64,000 bases of DNA, from NCBI RefSeq assembly GCF_018873765.1, contig NW_025317348.1, forward strand, positions 762,127 through 826,126. The letters run 5' to 3'. The position numbers and the translations under genes were made by a program. Source of the stretch: Telopea speciosissima (Eukaryota; Streptophyta; Magnoliopsida; Proteales; Proteaceae). The notes beneath the pieces are model-generated. The model did no database searches and was not told where the DNA came from. It saw nothing but the letters and a program-made list of their open reading frames with translations. Of the stretch, positions 1-10,224 are shown piece after piece (within the stretch, counting starts at the first letter, position 1; the number at the start of each line of letters is the position of its first letter).

Positions 1-98
1 TGTTCTTTCAAAGGGTGAAGGAAAAAAAATAAATATTAAATGTCTAAAAATAAATAAAGCAGCAATCTTTTTTTCACCAAATTTTTGGTTTCACATCC

Positions 99-1514
99 CT
101 ATCCCGCAATAACGAATTGGGTTCGTATGGGCATTTTGGACGCAGCTATTGAAATAGCTTCTCTGGCTACAATTTTATATACTCCACCCATTTCATAAAG
201 TATTCGACCCGGTTTAATGACAGATACCCAATATTCAGGAGATCCTTTCCCCGAACCCATACGTGTTTCCGTAGGTCTTACTGTAACGGGTTTGTCTGGA
301 AATATACGTACCCATATTTTTCCACCACGACGCGCATATCGTGTCATTGCTCGTCGCCCTGCTTCTATTTGTCTAGATGTGATCCAAGCGGGTTCAAGTG
401 CTTGAAGAGCGTATCTACCGAAACAAATACGATTGCCTCGATAAGATATTCCCTTCATTCTTCCTCTATGTTGTTTACGGAATCTTGTTCTTTTTGGGTT
501 GGTTATTGTTGATGGTAATTTGTCAATTCCATCTCTACTGCAGAACCGGACATGAGAGTTTCTTCTCATCCAGCTCCTCGCGAATGAAACGATTCAAAAC
601 GATTCAATAATATTACAGATATACATGTATTTAATTATTTAATGAATAATAGACTGAATCGTGGGATTTTTTGAGGTTTAATCTGTCATGTAGGAATTTG
701 TAGATCTTGTTTGTATATACAACTAGACGATTTCTTTTATTTTTTTTATAGAATGTTTTATAACGAATCTTTATTTTTCCCTTTATCGAATCGCCGAAAT
801 TTTTTCAATCCAATAAGAAGGCTTTCGCGGGCGAATATTTACTCTTTCAATATCTGTTTCATTCGTAGGGCCAGCCCACGACCTCTCAGAATAAATGAAT
901 TGGTTCCTGGTTCGTTCCGCCATCCCACCCAATGAATCATTAGGATTCGTTTTCAATAGAATCTTTTGCAGTCACAGGTTTCGTCGTTCCCATCGCTTCT
1001 CGATTAATGGCTAGGCCTGAACTTTGCAATGGAGCTCCTAATGAAATTTGTTCCTGAGTCAATCTCCTCTAGCCTATCGGCTAGAGCCATCTTTCTTTTT
1101 TTTTTTCCTATTTTCCAGATTCATCTAATTATGGTTATGGACGAATCGGTATTGAATTGATGCTTTATTACACTGCTTTTTATGAGATGATTCATAGACA
1201 AAAATTTCTTTTTTGAATCATATATCATTGATATTCTCCTTCTCTCTTTCTTTCACCCTTCCATTTATCCACATCCCTCTATTTTCGCTTCACAACCTAT
1301 AATCAGATTTATTTTCCTTTATGCAAAAAAGATTTCAGTTGCTACAACGATATGATCGATACATCATATAATGACTGCTTCCTTGGATCCAGATAATACG
1401 AAGCAATGAGCTGGTTATAAGTTCTATAGTTATTAGTTCATACTATGGGCAGGTCCTTTTTTTTTGAATCCTAGCCCTACCCTAAAAAAAATCAACGAGT
1501 CACACACTAAGCAT
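99..1514 (-). CDS. rpl16: Plastid-type ribosomal protein L16 gene, two exons, in a plastid-derived insert
   Basis: Encodes the large-subunit ribosomal protein uL16 of plastid type. Exon 1 is the 9-base ATGCTTAGT at 1514..1506. The group II intron spans about 1505..499 and begins GTGTG. Exon 2 runs 498..102, with stop TAG at 101..99. The predicted product of about 135 residues starts [15 protein letters not shown] and carries the conserved blocks [35 protein letters not shown] and [10 protein letters not shown], so it covers the whole family length without a stop. Gene order (rps3 upstream, rpl16 downstream) is that of the plastid S10-like operon, which shows the block came from plastid DNA. 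The mitochondrion has its own divergent L16, so this copy is probably not used, and a few substitutions against usual plastid sequences (for example VYKIVAREA) suggest drift. Expression cannot be judged from sequence. Confidence 0.9.
499..1505 (-). other. rpl16 group II intron with intact domain V
   Basis: The intron begins GTGTG directly after the 9-base exon 1. Near its 3' end, at 576..541 on the minus strand, is a textbook group II domain V: a 36-base hairpin beginning GAGCTGGATGAGAAG and ending CATGTCCGGTTCTG. About 40 bases separate domain V from exon 2, the room normally taken by domain VI. No maturase frame lies inside, as is normal for plastid rpl16. The intact boundaries show the insert came as DNA, not through a spliced RNA copy. 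Confidence 0.85.
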
Positions 1515-1675
1515 AGCAATTATACCAAATGGTCAATCGAATTTTTATTCAACCCTATAGAATTAAGAATTAGAATTGCTCATTTTTGTTTTGATTGAAC
1601 GGAAAAAAATGAAAGAGTTTGTCATTTTTTGTTCCATCAGAACTGGATAGCTGGAAAGAACGGAAAGACAAGGCG

Positions 1676-2265
1676 CTAAACGCCCTCGTCTACAAATATC
1701 CAAATTTGGATGCCTAATACCCCATAGATAGTTCGAACTGTATAGGAACAATGATCAATTTTAGCTCGAATGGTCTGTAGGGGAACCCTGCCTTCTCTGA
1801 TCCATTCGACACATGCAATTTGTTTTCCGTCGATACGCCCTGCAATTTGTACCTGAATTCCTTTTGTATCTGCTTGTTCGGTTAATTCAATAGCCTTTTT
1901 CATTGCCTTTCGAAACGAAACTCTATTCTTTAATTGTAGAGCTATATTCCAAATTCTGCAAGAATCTTAGGTTGTCCATAAGGTTTTGCAACTCTTGTGA
2001 TAGCAATGTTGAGTCTCCGGTTCACAGAATGAAAGCCTTTTTTTACATTGATCTTTAATTCTTCGATTCCTGGAGCTCGACCCTCTATTAACAAATTGAG
2101 GAATCCAATCCTATATAGATTATGACCTGGATCAGATCGATTCTTTTTTGAATCCCTATACGTGCAATTCCTTCGAAACCTGAGGATCCAACGGATGTAC
2201 ATTAAAAATCCTTTTTTTTCATCTTCCTGGAGACCGCCGGAAGAATTTTTTGGTTGTGCGAACGG
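1676..2265 (-). pseudogene. rps3: Plastid-type rps3 remnant
   Basis: The minus strand encodes the middle and C-terminal part of plastid ribosomal protein S3. Segments include FAQPKN and GLQEDEK near 2260-2220, [22 protein letters not shown], then [17 protein letters not shown] and the C-terminus [15 protein letters not shown] with stop at 1678..1676. The N-terminal 25 or so residues of the family (MGQKINPLGFRLG...) are missing: homology stops near 2265 in AT-rich sequence. The frame also changes near 2215, and again between about 1945 and 1903, where a few extra bases follow ILAEF. It is therefore a non-functional fragment, co-transferred with the neighbouring rpl16. Confidence 0.88.
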
Positions 2266-2690
2266 ATGTCCATCAAAATATGCATATTTTACTTAATATT
2301 TATTAAAATTTATATTTCTAAATAGTAAAAAAAAATTTTTTTTTATAATATTTAACTCTTTTTTTTTTGTAGGCTTGATCTTGATCTGTCAAATCAAAGT
2401 CAATCAAAAGGATATTTTTCTTTTTTGTTTTTATCCCTAGGCTTTCTCCTCGAAACAGGAGAGGGATTTGGGCAGTGGGAAGTAAGGGACGTCGAGTCTG
2501 ACAAACAGGGTGACAAAATGACTCGGACGTAGCAAGGTAAGATATAGGCAGTGGCTGGCGAGGATTATCGAAAAAGGGAAAAGGGAAAGGTCTATCCAGA
2601 GGTCCCTAACCAACTAATCCCGTTGATAGCTAGCTTTCTGACCCGTGCCTTTGGCATAAAAGCAGGCATAATACCTTTTTAGATGCATGG
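2266..2690. other. AT-rich spacer, then ordinary spacer
   Basis: About 2270-2400 is very AT-rich with long A and T runs and marks the edge of the plastid insert. From 2400 to 2690 the composition returns to the mitochondrial average. I see no gene, tRNA or strong repeat here. Confidence 0.5.
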
Positions 2691-2699
2691 CATTGAGAG

Positions 2700-3140
2700 G
2701 ATCTGCTCATTCTTCTCCTTCTGAGTTAGCTATTCTATATGCATTCTCAGGGTGAACCGTGGTGACGACATATGGTCCTTCCCAGTTTGGCCCAAACTTT
2801 CCGGGTGCAGCAGAGGGAAAAATCTTCTTCAGAACCAGATCTCCTACTTCAAAGCGGCGCTCCCTTCTTATGGTAAATCCTGCGCTGATATATCTGGGCA
2901 TGGTGGGCCGCTCGGAGCCGCTTCTCATCTAGCAATTCGAGCTGGGCTAGACGCTCTCTATGCCGTTCCTCCTCGGGAAGCTGCCCCTCAAGGGAAATCC
3001 TAAGAGATGGGATCTCGATTTCAATGGGGAGGACAGCCGCCATTCCATAAACTAATGAAAAGGGCGTTGCATTGGTAGGAATAGACGTTCGATAGGCCCA
3101 GAGCGCGAACGGGAGCTTCTCATGCCAGTCACGCCCAGCA
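2700..3140 (-). mobile_element. Ty3/gypsy retrotransposon fossil, end of integrase
   Basis: Minus-strand reading shows the C-terminal part of a plant Ty3/gypsy integrase. Upstream is the region typified by ALWAYRTSIPTNATPFSLVYG, followed by the acidic and basic linker and the beta-barrel segment RRFEVGDLVLKKIF / GKFGPNWEGPY. About 440 bases remain, with no LTR or other parts seen. It looks broken, with a few breaks. Such pieces reach plant mitochondria from nuclear DNA. The inner end near 3140 abuts a copy of the mosaic short-repeat family. Confidence 0.85.
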
Positions 3141-3144
3141 AGAA

Positions 3145-3335
3145 AATGCGCTCCCGCGTCAAAGCATGCTAACGCGTCTTAGTAATAGGTTTGTGAGCTG
3201 ATCTACGAGCACCCTTGCTTCTTTGGTCTACGATCAGCTAGCGCGCGCCTTTACTCCGCCCAGCCCAAGTGCTTGGTTGCATGGGGCGCTAACGCGCAGT
3301 AGTTTTCTTTGCGGGGATGGGATCGGATCCTACTC
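3145..3335. repeat. Mosaic short-repeat copy (R family)
   Basis: Contains the module around GCGCTCCCGCGTCAAAGCAT (shared with 13110 and 55510), a GAGCTGATCTACGAGCACCC module, GGTCTACGATCAGCTAGCGC, a CTTTACTCCGCCCA..AAGTGCTTG module (shared with 5380, 9890 inverted and 18620) and GGCGCTAACGCGCAGTAGTT. It directly borders the gypsy fragment. Confidence 0.75.
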
Positions 3336-5265
3336 GAAGCACTCCACCACGAATAAGAGTCTTTGGGTTGGATAGGCAGTAGAGACTATAAAATAGCCTA
3401 TCTTTAGGGCGGGCTTTCAAGACACAGATGAACTACTCCATCTGGAAAGGGCTTTCCCTCGGGGGGAAAGAGACTGAACTACTATTAGGTAAGGCCAGAA
3501 GGAGACTTGAGTCCAAAATCCATCGAAAAAATCCCTTCCCGGCCGACGGGACTCTACGTCTGGGTCTTATCCCATCTCAAACTCGGATTAGGAAGAGTGA
3601 CCTTGAACTACAGACCAATCAACATAAACAATACAAGAAAAGAAATTTATTCTCCTGCCGGGAAAAGAAAATAAGGCAAAAAAGGGGGAGATAGGGAAGA
3701 GGAGATTAAGGAAAGTCACTCCACTCCATAGATAGTTATAACAGATTCTTGTTTCATTTTCAATTCCTTTCGGGTCGGAAACGCGGGCTGCTGGTGGGGC
3801 TGTGCCCATTCTCCCTCTTCTTCCGCTTTACAACCGGAATAAGGAACCTTAGAATTCACCCTACCTGTCGATGAAAAAATGGGATTTGAGAGGACCAGAC
3901 CACCAGCTAGCGGATCAGAAAGATTTGTATGGAATGTCCTACTCCTGCCTGAGCTTTCCGATCAACCAATCCCCTATTTCAGGGACATCTGTGTTAAGTA
4001 GGTCCAGGGATCACTGATTAGTCGAATGAGCCCCTCCCTCTGGCCTATCATTCATTGGTCGACCCGGCTGGCGGCTCCTGCATCTCCTGCGTCTCCATGG
4101 GGGCCCCTTCCGCCAAGTTTGCTGCTAGGAGTCCCTCTAGTCGAATCAATAATCAATAGAAGTCCCAATAGAAGTTGACTGACCTGGCTCTTCTTTCGAC
4201 GATCTACTGCTCCCTCTTAGTTGCAGATGCCCATGCTTTGATTCGAAACCCCTAGCCAGTGATTAATCCCCAGGAAGATCGGAGTATTGAATTCCTCCTC
4301 CCTTCGGTCCAGATATTTTGGAACCCCTCCCAGCAACGAACACCTTCCTACTGCAAGGTGAGGCTCTGCCCTTCCCCTAGAATCCACTCCGGGTCGGAGG
4401 AGCAGCTAGTCCAACTTCTTGAGCAGCCGAGATATTGAACAACGAACATTTGATTGAATTCCTTGCCTCACCCTGAGATGAGAGGGAAGGTCGATGTTTG
4501 ACTCGAATCCTGGACCTGATCTTTAATCCTACACCGGTGTTTGATGCGATGGGAGAAGTTTTTCATGTCGGCTGGCCGCTCGTCCATGCCCAATCCCAAT
4601 GGACAAACCTTAGATCCGCCCCTAGCTCTATAATCCACCCGTCTTCCCCAGTCCCTGAAAGCCCTCCTGGGCCTAGCCCTCTTTCTCCACTCGAGTCTTA
4701 AGTTCAGCGGCTTTCATCGTTGACGAACACCTGCGCTAATAAGACAAAGAAGCGGGGAGTCTATGCCTTGAATGAATCAGTAACAACGGATTAGTGGAAT
4801 GAGGGATCAAGAGACGGATAGAAGGGGGGGAATGGCCTATCAATCATTGGTGGACCTTCCCTTGAACCGGTCACGGAGCTCTCAACTGAGTTGTTTAGGT
4901 TCTGGAATTCCATCTCTAGTTGGGGGTTTCGGTTCTAAGGTTCAAAAATGTGGTGCGGGTTCATCTCTCTCGACCAGTTCAGGTTCAAGGGAAGGGTGAT
5001 CGAGGGGACCAAGACTTTAGATCTCTTCTCTATGGCGGGAGGTTTCTTTCGTATCAAGAGTGTGTTGGGGAGGCCAGGGAAGACGGATTGGATCGAGAGG
5101 CGATGCCTATGCCTCTTCTTTATCGATAGGATTCCCATCATTTGCAGTCTCCGGCGAAGGAGACAAGGGCGAGGCACCGAACCCTTTCAGGGCCTCAACC
5201 TCCATCCGTCATTAGTAATCTCAATCCGCTTTTCCTATTCACTAGTACACTGCGCGCTACAACTA
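3336..5265. other. Spacer without recognised gene
   Basis: Only short unconvincing frames occur, for example an open stretch of about 115 codons on the plus strand at 4948-5295 with no recognisable motif. No tRNA, rRNA or transposon domain was seen. The stretch 4000-4700 is CCTC/TCCC-rich, common in plant mitochondrial spacers. Confidence 0.45.
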
Positions 5266-5267
5266 GC

Positions 5268-5430
5268 AGCCTGCGGAAAAAGGCTAGCGCGCTAGCTAGC
5301 TACAACTAGTTATAGCAATAGCACTTTGAAGCCTGCTGAAAAACTACAGCGCGCAACGGTGCTCTACGATCCGCTTTACTCCGCCCAAGTGCTTGCTGCT
5401 TGCTGCTCGTGGGCTTGACAGCGCCACTCG
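5268..5430. repeat. Mosaic short-repeat copy (R family)
   Basis: Includes CTAGCGCGCTAGCTAGCTACAACTAG, then a GCTGAAAAACTACAGCGCGC module and GGTGCTCTACGATCCGCTTT, followed by ACTCCGCCCAAGTGCTTGCTG. The last modules reappear at 18585-18650 and, inverted, at 9885-9955. Confidence 0.75.
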
Positions 5431-5454
5431 TTACCACTAAACGACGAAGCCAGG

Positions 5455-5526
5455 AGCGGAAGGAGGGACTTGAACCCTCAACCTCAGCCTTGGCAAGGCT
5501 ATGCTCTACCATTAAGCTATTTCCGC
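5455..5526 (-). tRNA. trnG-GCC: tRNA-Gly (GCC), mitochondrial type
   Basis: A 72-base cloverleaf on the minus strand begins GCGGAAATAGCTTAATGGTA and ends CCTTCCGCT. The anticodon loop CTTGCCAAG gives anticodon GCC, and the T arm is GAGGG-TTCAAGT-CCCTC. The last acceptor pair is an A-C mismatch, a feature I recall from the native plant mitochondrial trnG. The gene reads glycine GGC/GGU codons in mitochondrial translation. CCA is not encoded. It stands alone, with a mosaic repeat about 25 bases away on its 3' side. Confidence 0.95.
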
Positions 5527-5529
5527 CAG

Positions 5530-6125
5530 CTCCGGTAGTGGCGAAGCACTACTGAGCAATTCACGTATCACTTGATACGGACGACTTCTGTTTTTCCGCC
5601 GGACCACACTGAAGACCTCCGATCGAGCTACGAGCACGAGTAGGTAGGCGGCTAGGGGGGGCTGGGAAGGAAGGGGGGACCCTTCTTTTTGCTTCGCGCC
5701 AGATGAGATGATGATTAGTGGGTCAGGGGAGGTGTGTGTGTGCTCTTTATCACTATCACTAAAGGGGGCGGGCTGGCTGGGCTGCCTTTTCAATCAATCT
5801 CCGGCCGCTCAGTGCCGCTATTGGTACGAGTTGTAAGGAGTCTTGGTCTCGAGTCGAGCTGGGGCGGCATCTGTCTTTTAAGTTAAGTCATTTCCTAAAA
5901 CGGCTCCTCTTATTCTACGATAATCCAATTTCATTACCACGAGTCTGCTCGGAACCGGTCGATTCCTGAGCCATTCGTTCTCCCCTCTCGGTTGGCGTTT
6001 GCCAGCCACTAGAGCAAGTAAGAGAACCTACAGTGAATGAACTTAAAGAACCGAAGATTTTGACCGGATTGTACACCTTTGTGTCTGGCTATGTATATGG
6101 ATGTGCATAAAGAAGGGACATCTCT
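5530..6125. other. Spacer without recognised gene
   Basis: Contains G/C-rich stretches and a GT-rich patch near 5730-5745. A minus-strand frame of about 90 codons at 5512-5793 has no family signature. Nothing else is supported. Confidence 0.4.
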
Positions 6126-6129
6126 CTCT

Positions 6130-7260
6130 CGACGGGGAAGAAGCTGCAGCGGCACCTCACGAACTTCTTACTGGGGCAGCACCTATAGGCGCGAGTGTTT
6201 GGATGCACGTGTTTTGTTCATATTCCTGCGCAGTTAAGAGATAAATTGTCCCCCAGGGCAACCACTTGTGTCTTTCTTGGAAATGCTCAGTCCGGGTATT
6301 TATGCTATGACGTGAAATCCAAGAGACTCGATGTATCCTTGAATGTTCTCTTTAATGAGATCGCCTCATATTTTCCTTAACCTAATTAATCGGCCCCGGG
6401 GGAGAATGGTGATGGAGATGTATTGCGGCCTTCTCCTGTTCATCAACTCGAACCTCATTCTTCTGCAGTTGATGTTACGGATCAGCCTCACTCTTCAGGC
6501 CAGCAGCTTTGCCCAGCATCTTCTGCCGATTGTCCTGTTCAGCTGACCTCAGAGGATTCCAGTCACCCGGCACAGCATGTTTATTCTCGGCGGCGATTAC
6601 AGTCTGTTTCCCAGGGTCAGACTACTCAAGAAGATCAGCAGTCTAGCCCAGTTGCTTCCCTTCCAGTCGCTTCCTCAGATTCTGGATCCCTCTCTCAGGC
6701 GCTCGTATAGAGCCCTCTAAAGTTTCTTATCCCGTTGAAGGATTTGTGTCTTATCTTATGAATCGTTTTCCCCAAAACATCGAGCTTACCTCATGTCAGT
6801 TCAATCTTCTCATGAACCTGAATCATTTGCTGAAGCCTCCAATCATTCTTGCTGGAGAGATGCTATGCAGGAAGAAAGAAATGCCCAGGAAAAAAAGAAT
6901 AAGACTTAGTCTCATTGCCTGCAGGGAAACAAGCCATTGGCTGCAAGTGGATTTACAAGATCAAGCATAAAGCAGATGGCTCGGTAGAGAGATACAAAGC
7001 GTCATTAGTAGCTAAACAAAAATATTGAGTCGAAACTTCGGAAAGATTTGCCCCAGGTTGCTAAAATGACCACCATTCGTGTCATTCTTGCCTTGGCTGC
7101 AATCAAAAAGTGGTCCTTATTTCAACTTGACGTGAAGAATGCCTTTCTCCACGGAGATCTGCAAGATTTTCTATTCAGCCTCCTCCAACTCCAGGCTTCT
7201 CTTCTCCTAGGAATCCTAACTTGGTATGCAAGCTCAAGAAAGCTCTCTTTGGGCTAAAGC
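6130..7260 (+). mobile_element. Ty1/copia retrotransposon fossil, integrase end to reverse transcriptase start
   Basis: Plus-strand segments match plant Ty1/copia polyprotein. Near 6195 is the integrase end (VFGCTCFVHIP, RATTCVFLGN, GYLCYD). A linker follows. Then comes the start of the reverse transcriptase with [12 protein letters not shown], the catalytic-region block [13 protein letters not shown], and [11 protein letters not shown] close to 7255. No LTRs or later domains are seen in the window. It looks broken, with several breaks. The downstream end falls at the start of a perfect hairpin at 7261. Confidence 0.9.
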
Positions 7261-7345
7261 AGCAAACGTAGGCAGCAAGCTACGGCAACAAGCGAGAAAG
7301 CCCCTACTAGGTTAGGGGCTTTCTCGCTTGTTGCCTCCGTTTGCT
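7261..7345. repeat. Perfect 22-23 bp inverted repeat (hairpin)
   Basis: Left arm 7284-7306 (GGCAACAAGCGAGAAAGCCC...) and right arm 7313-7335 are exact reverse complements around a 6-base loop. An outer pair, AGCAAACG at 7261 and CGTTTGCT at 7338, extends the symmetry. It begins exactly where the copia fragment stops. It could act as an RNA-stabilising or processing hairpin, or be a palindromic insertion. Neither is shown. Confidence 0.85.
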
Positions 7346-7714
7346 GGGTCTTTCTTAATCAAGATCTTTTCCGTAATTTCATAACCTCCGGTCTTTCATT
7401 TCAATTTCATAACCTCTGGTAAGAAGAAAAGAAGGAGGATCAATAAGAAAGGCAAAGGGAGTCTTCGGAGCTGCTCAAAGAGAGGACCAACTTCTCTTCC
7501 GGTTAGAAAGGAAGCCAACAAGAAAGAAGGAGGAAGCCAAGCGTCCGGCAAGAAAGGAAGATGTCCCTCAGCTTTCGGGTTCCCAACAAGAGGGGAGAAT
7601 TTACCAGAAGAAGGCGGTTTCGGATAAAAAGCAGATTTTTTCTTTGACCAGTTTAGAAAGCTCTTAAGAAAGGCAGGTAGGATACCGCACTATCCCTGAG
7701 TCTTTTCGAAACAT
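7346..7714. other. Purine-rich spacer
   Basis: Rich in AAGAAAGGAAG-type runs. Contains two copies of AATTTCATAACCTC at 7375-7420, a motif also present near 55810-55860. No gene seen. Confidence 0.45.
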
Positions 7715-8040
7715 CAACCAGCAACCAAGCAACGGCTGAGCTAGCTGATCGTAGACCACTCTCTCCCGGTGGTCGAGCTGCTCGTAGACCACCTGATTTA
7801 CAACCAGCCTGTGGTCGAGCTGATCGTAGAGCACCGTTGCGCTAACGCGCATCCGTTTTCTTGCTGCGCGTTAGCGCAACGGTGCTCGTAGATCAGCTTA
7901 CTCGAGTAGGGGCTCATCCCTTGCTTGCTTGTTCTGGCGCGCGCCTGACTCTCCATTGGGCTCATCCCTTGCTTGGTTAGGTAAGAAGCGCTAACGCGCA
8001 TCCGTTTTCTTTGCGGGGCGCTCCTGCGCCCAACCTAGGT
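7715..8040. repeat. Mosaic short-repeat cluster (R family)
   Basis: Several modules follow one another: CAACCAAGCAACGGCTGAGC, GATCGTAGACCACTCTCTCC, GGTGGTCGAGCTGCTCGTAG, CCTGATTTACAACCAGCCTG, GAGCACCGTTGCGCTAACGC, TTACTCGAGTAGGGGCTCATC and GCGCTAACGCGCATCCG. Arms such as GATCGTAGACCAC and GTGGTCGAGCTGATCG can pair. The same modules in other orders occur at 11056, 13040, 16580, 18440, 22600 and 55400. Confidence 0.8.
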
Positions 8041-8059
8041 TAGGGTTCCAAACCTCCGT

Positions 8060-9695
8060 TTGCACCGTTTGCAGGCTTGAAAGCGGCAACCGCCCTATAG
8101 AGTTTTGGTTTTCTACGCTGCTCGGGATGAAGATTCTGAGCCTGATGAGCGTGATCGATAGCCCGATGCTCGTGGTAGAGATGAAGAGCCTACCTACCTA
8201 TTGGTTCAGTAGTTTATTCATTAGTCGAATCAGTTGTTGATTATGCAATCGGTTAAACAGTTCACCCAGCATCAGTAGCAAATCCAGTAGCATAGGCAGT
8301 TGATCCATCCATTGAAGCAAATCCTACAGACTGCTAAGCTTATTACTATGATCCTGTTGATTCAGTCGAAGAACCAGATCCATCAGTACCGGTAGTCACT
8401 TAAGTCAATCCAGTAGCACAAGTAGCAAAGGTAGCAAGGGTAGCAGGTCCATCAGTCGATGATCCGGATCCAGTCGATGAAGCAGTGGATTCGGTTGATG
8501 ATCCGCTTGATCAAGTCATAGGTTTTGCAGTTTGTCAAGCTCTCGACCATATTTTTTTACTAAGCGGAATTCTGTTGAATAAGCGGATGTTGCATCACTA
8601 ACAGCATAAGTAGATAGAGGTCCAGGTGAAGCAGTCAATTATGCAGATCAGCAGTAGTAGATTAAGAAGTCGATGTTGCAGTAAGTTGGCCCAGTCTCTC
8701 ACCCAGCAGTATATTTTATGCCCAGCAGCATACTTCAAGCCAACTGAAAGGTTGAACCAGCACCAGTGAAGGCATAGGTAGGGGCTTCAAAGGCGTAGGT
8801 ATAGGCACGACAGGTAAACAAAGCAAACAAAAGCAGTTCTGGGCTGGGTCGAGAGCCCATTTCAGATTCTCCGGTTCCAGATCGAGCGATCCAATTGATG
8901 TTTCACCGGGGAGGAAGCAGCACCAAAGCACAAAGTGCCCAGAGCGGGAACGGGAGTAGAGCCTTCAGTTGGAGAACCCATTCCCGAGCTACCAGTTGGA
9001 GATCCGGGGTTGGTCTCTAGATCCTGTGCTAGTAGATTGGGGCGAACCCACACCAGTGGTCTAGGTACCAGCGAAAGCAAGGGCATTGGAAGCGGGAAAA
9101 GAGACAGCATACCTAAAGAGATGGCCGACAGGAGGCAAAGGTGAATTTCAAAATTGTTTTAGTTTGCAGCCCGGCGGTACGCGAGCGCAACAACTGAGGG
9201 GGTTTCAGTGCCCGTGATATCCCTGCCATTTTTTGGCCCAACATCCCTTCCTGTCCCAGCACCAGAGATAGTAGTAGTAGTCACAGGGGGCAGAGGCAGA
9301 TACAGACATGAATAAAAAGAAATAACCGCGCAGAGAGTCACGGGAGCACAACCCGTGACAGGAACAAGGGCGGGAGAAAGAGCAAGGGTGTACGGAGCCA
9401 CTAGAGCGTAGATGGGGCAGGCGACAGAGCTAGCTAGTAGCAGAGGTGAAGGCCTCCGAGTAAGCAGTTTCTTCTATCGAATCATGACCAGCATCAGAGC
9501 ACCAACCAGAAGTAGCAGCAATTCTAGAGCTGGGTGTAGTTCCAGTTGTTCCGGTTCGAGCAAATACATTGAATTTCGAAAGGCATTACTATCTCGCCCA
9601 GATAAAGATCCTATTCTCGTGCCAGGTGCCAGAGTTTACCTAGTACTTTCAGTTCCATATCTGGTTGACCGAGTCAGCAAGATACGGCCAAAAAG
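8060..9695 (+). other. Degenerate Val/Pro/Asp/Ala-rich coding-like tract, unknown origin
   Basis: From about 8180 to 8560 one plus-strand frame spells short acidic Pro-Val phrases (ANPVA, DPVDSVEEPDPSVP, GPSVDDPDPVDEAVDSVDDP) interrupted by several stops. Further on, similar phrases appear in changing frames, for example VGEPIPELPVGDPG near 8970 and AAILELGVVPVVPV near 9515. Nucleotide composition is rich in CAGTAG, GTAGCA and CCAGT. This looks like the decayed remains of a low-complexity repeat protein or an expanded simple repeat. I recognise no family. Mosaic-repeat modules border both ends. A region of similar flavour lies at 36540-37780. Confidence 0.45.
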
Positions 9696-9958
9696 CCGCT
9701 AGCCCCTAAACGAGTAAGGCAAGCACCCTTAGACGTAAAGTAAAGGGGCAGCCAAAAAGCCGTATCGCGCTAGGAAAGGTAAGGCCTTTACTTACTCGTT
9801 TAGGGGGGGCGTTAGCCCTTATTAGAGTAAAGGCGAGTCGCTCATGGAGTTGCTTGTTTACAACTACTCGGCTTGGGGGCAAGCACTTGGGCGGAGTAAA
9901 GCGGATCGTAGAGCACCGTTGCGCTAACGCGCGCGCTGTAGTTTTTCAGCTTGCTCGA
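9682..9958. repeat. Hairpins plus inverted R-family modules
   Basis: Two GGCAGCCAAAAAGCCG-like copies (9689 and 9750) flank CCCCTAAACGAGTAAGGC, whose complement GCCTTTACTTACTCGTTTAGG follows at 9785 and can fold back. From 9845 come ATGGAGTTGCTTGTTT, CAAGCACTTGGGCGGAGTAA, GCGGATCGTAGAGCACCG and TTGCGCTAACGCGCGC. This is the reverse orientation of the modules at 5335-5400 and 18585-18650. Confidence 0.7.
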
Positions 9959-9969
9959 AAGCCCCAACT

Positions 9970-10008
9970 CTAAACCAAATAAGGAAAAAACAACCTTATT
10001 TGGTTTAG
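9970..10008. repeat. Perfect 15 bp inverted repeat
   Basis: CTAAACCAAATAAGG at 9970-9984 and CCTTATTTGGTTTAG at 9994-10008 are exact reverse complements around a 9-base A-rich loop. The arm motif TTATTTGGTTTAG also occurs near 22551. Confidence 0.85.
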
Positions 10009-10224
10009 ATACAGGCAACTATATCCATCTCTTTCTGTCTATACGCATATCGATCTTTTTATTCGAAGCAAGCATATGTCGATCTGGCTTTCTATACGAA
10101 GAAGCCCCCGTCTATTTATTGACGATTCCACTCTGATATCGATCCGTTTCAACTAGTTTCTTCCACTTCATTCTTCATCTCCAACCCTTAGTCATTCTAT
10201 AGGGCGATCTCCGGTTAACCCTAT

